The notes below the pieces were generated by a model. It saw only the letters and a list, made by a program, of their open reading frames with translations. It searched no databases and had not been told where the DNA came from. A stretch of 15,606 bases of DNA from Caldifarciminota bacterium UBA2202 (GTDB lineage Bacteria > Hydrothermota > 32-111). The stretch lies in the NCBI GenBank assembly GCA_002327905.1, contig DCUY01000031.1:1-15606 (forward strand), in the 5' to 3' direction. The position numbers and the translations under genes are program-made. Shown here piece after piece: positions 15,393 to 15,606 of the stretch (the first letter of the stretch is position 1; each line of letters opens with the position of its first letter).

Positions 15393-15422
15393 AATATAGC
15401 ATAAAAGTATAATATTAGTCAA
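15393..15422 (-). promoter_or_regulatory. Probable promoter of the clpC-mtaB operon (extended -10)
   Basis: On the minus strand, -35 TTGACT (15417-15422), an 18-nt spacer and -10 TATATT (15393-15398), with TG one base upstream of the -10 box (TGCTATATT, an extended -10). Transcription would begin near 15386 and give a leader of about 20 nt. No CIRCE-like inverted repeat or other heat-shock operator is evident. Confidence 0.6.
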
Positions 15423-15492
15423 TAGAATTGTAAGAGAGAAAAGTAGTAAAATGTCAGCTGAAAAATGTACAAAATGAATTTGGTGTTAATTT

Positions 15493-15566
15493 TGGGCCCA
15501 CCAGGGTTCGAACCTGGGACCTAATGATTATGAGTCATTCGCTCTAACCAGCTGAGCTATGGGCCC
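15493..15566 (-). tRNA. tRNA with anticodon CAT (probably tRNA-Ile2, alternatively elongator tRNA-Met)
   Basis: A complete 74-nt cloverleaf: acceptor GGGCCCA/TGGGCCC, D arm GCTC/GAGC, anticodon arm AATGA-CTCATAA-TCATT, five-base variable loop AGGTC, T arm CCAGG-TTCGAAC-CCTGG, discriminator A, and no encoded CCA. The anticodon is CAT. It lacks the GGG/CCC anticodon stem and the 1-72 mismatch of bacterial initiator tRNA-Met. C4-G69 and C5-G68 match the known TilS recognition pairs of E. coli tRNA-Ile2, so an AUA-decoding tRNA with lysidine at C34 is favoured, not proven. It lies on the same strand as the operon, 125 nt upstream of clpC. Its promoter would be at or beyond the window edge. Confidence 0.93.
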
Positions 15567-15606
15567 TGAGAGAATAAAAAAATGCTCCCCTTAATACTCA
15601 GAATTC

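Noticed and set aside
15454..15461. TCAGCTGA palindrome between the tRNA and clpC, as terminator or operator
   Set aside because: An 8-bp palindrome without loop or adjacent T run is weak; chance occurrence is plausible.
15601..15606. Window ends exactly in an EcoRI site (GAATTC)
   Set aside because: It could mark a cloned fragment end, but one 6-bp site at one edge is compatible with coincidence, and the left edge shows no such site.
1..15606. Search for a novel defence system, mobile element or CRISPR array
   Set aside because: No transposase, integrase, terminal repeats, spaced direct repeats or toxin-antitoxin-like pair is seen; all complete genes belong to known housekeeping or envelope families.

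Overview
The window is a dense, AT-rich stretch of a bacterial chromosome. All thirteen complete protein genes lie on the minus strand, so the window reads from right to left. A BamA-type outer-membrane assembly protein and a Skp-type periplasmic chaperone show that the host is a diderm. A ClpC-type rather than ClpA-type unfoldase, PASTA proteins, very tight gene packing and frequent TTG starts argue against a typical proteobacterium and fit a deep-branching or uncultured diderm lineage. I cannot name the phylum from sequence alone.

Layout from the right edge: a tRNA with anticodon CAT (15493-15566), a 125-nt leader with a good extended -10 promoter, then clpC, bamA, skp (with an unusual C-terminal extension), fabZ, cysS, rsmB, two tandem membrane-anchored PASTA proteins without kinase domains, rpe, guaA, a NagD-like HAD phosphatase, an RmlD-like reductase and mtaB. 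These thirteen genes overlap or are at most 8 nt apart and probably form one transcription unit. After mtaB there is a 175-nt intergenic stretch (25-199). It holds a near-consensus TTGACA-17-TAAAAT promoter and the first eight codons of a further minus-strand gene that is cut off by the window edge.

Functionally the unit mixes protein quality control (clpC), outer-membrane protein biogenesis (bamA, skp), fatty-acid elongation (fabZ), translation and RNA modification (cysS, rsmB, mtaB), probable peptidoglycan or muropeptide binding (two PASTA proteins), and central or nucleotide metabolism (rpe, guaA, HAD, RmlD-like). Two blocks echo conserved arrangements elsewhere. bamA-skp-fabZ resembles the proteobacterial bamA-skp-lpxD-fabZ-lpxA cluster without the lipid A genes. 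rsmB-PASTA-PASTA-rpe resembles the Gram-positive rsmB-rlmN-prpC-prkC-rsgA-rpe cluster, with only the extracellular PASTA part of the kinase remaining.

I found no mobile element, CRISPR array, rRNA or recognisable novel defence system. The points most worth a second look are the kinase-less PASTA pair in the rsmB-rpe slot and the Skp protein fused to a putative TolB-N/CsgG-like domain.
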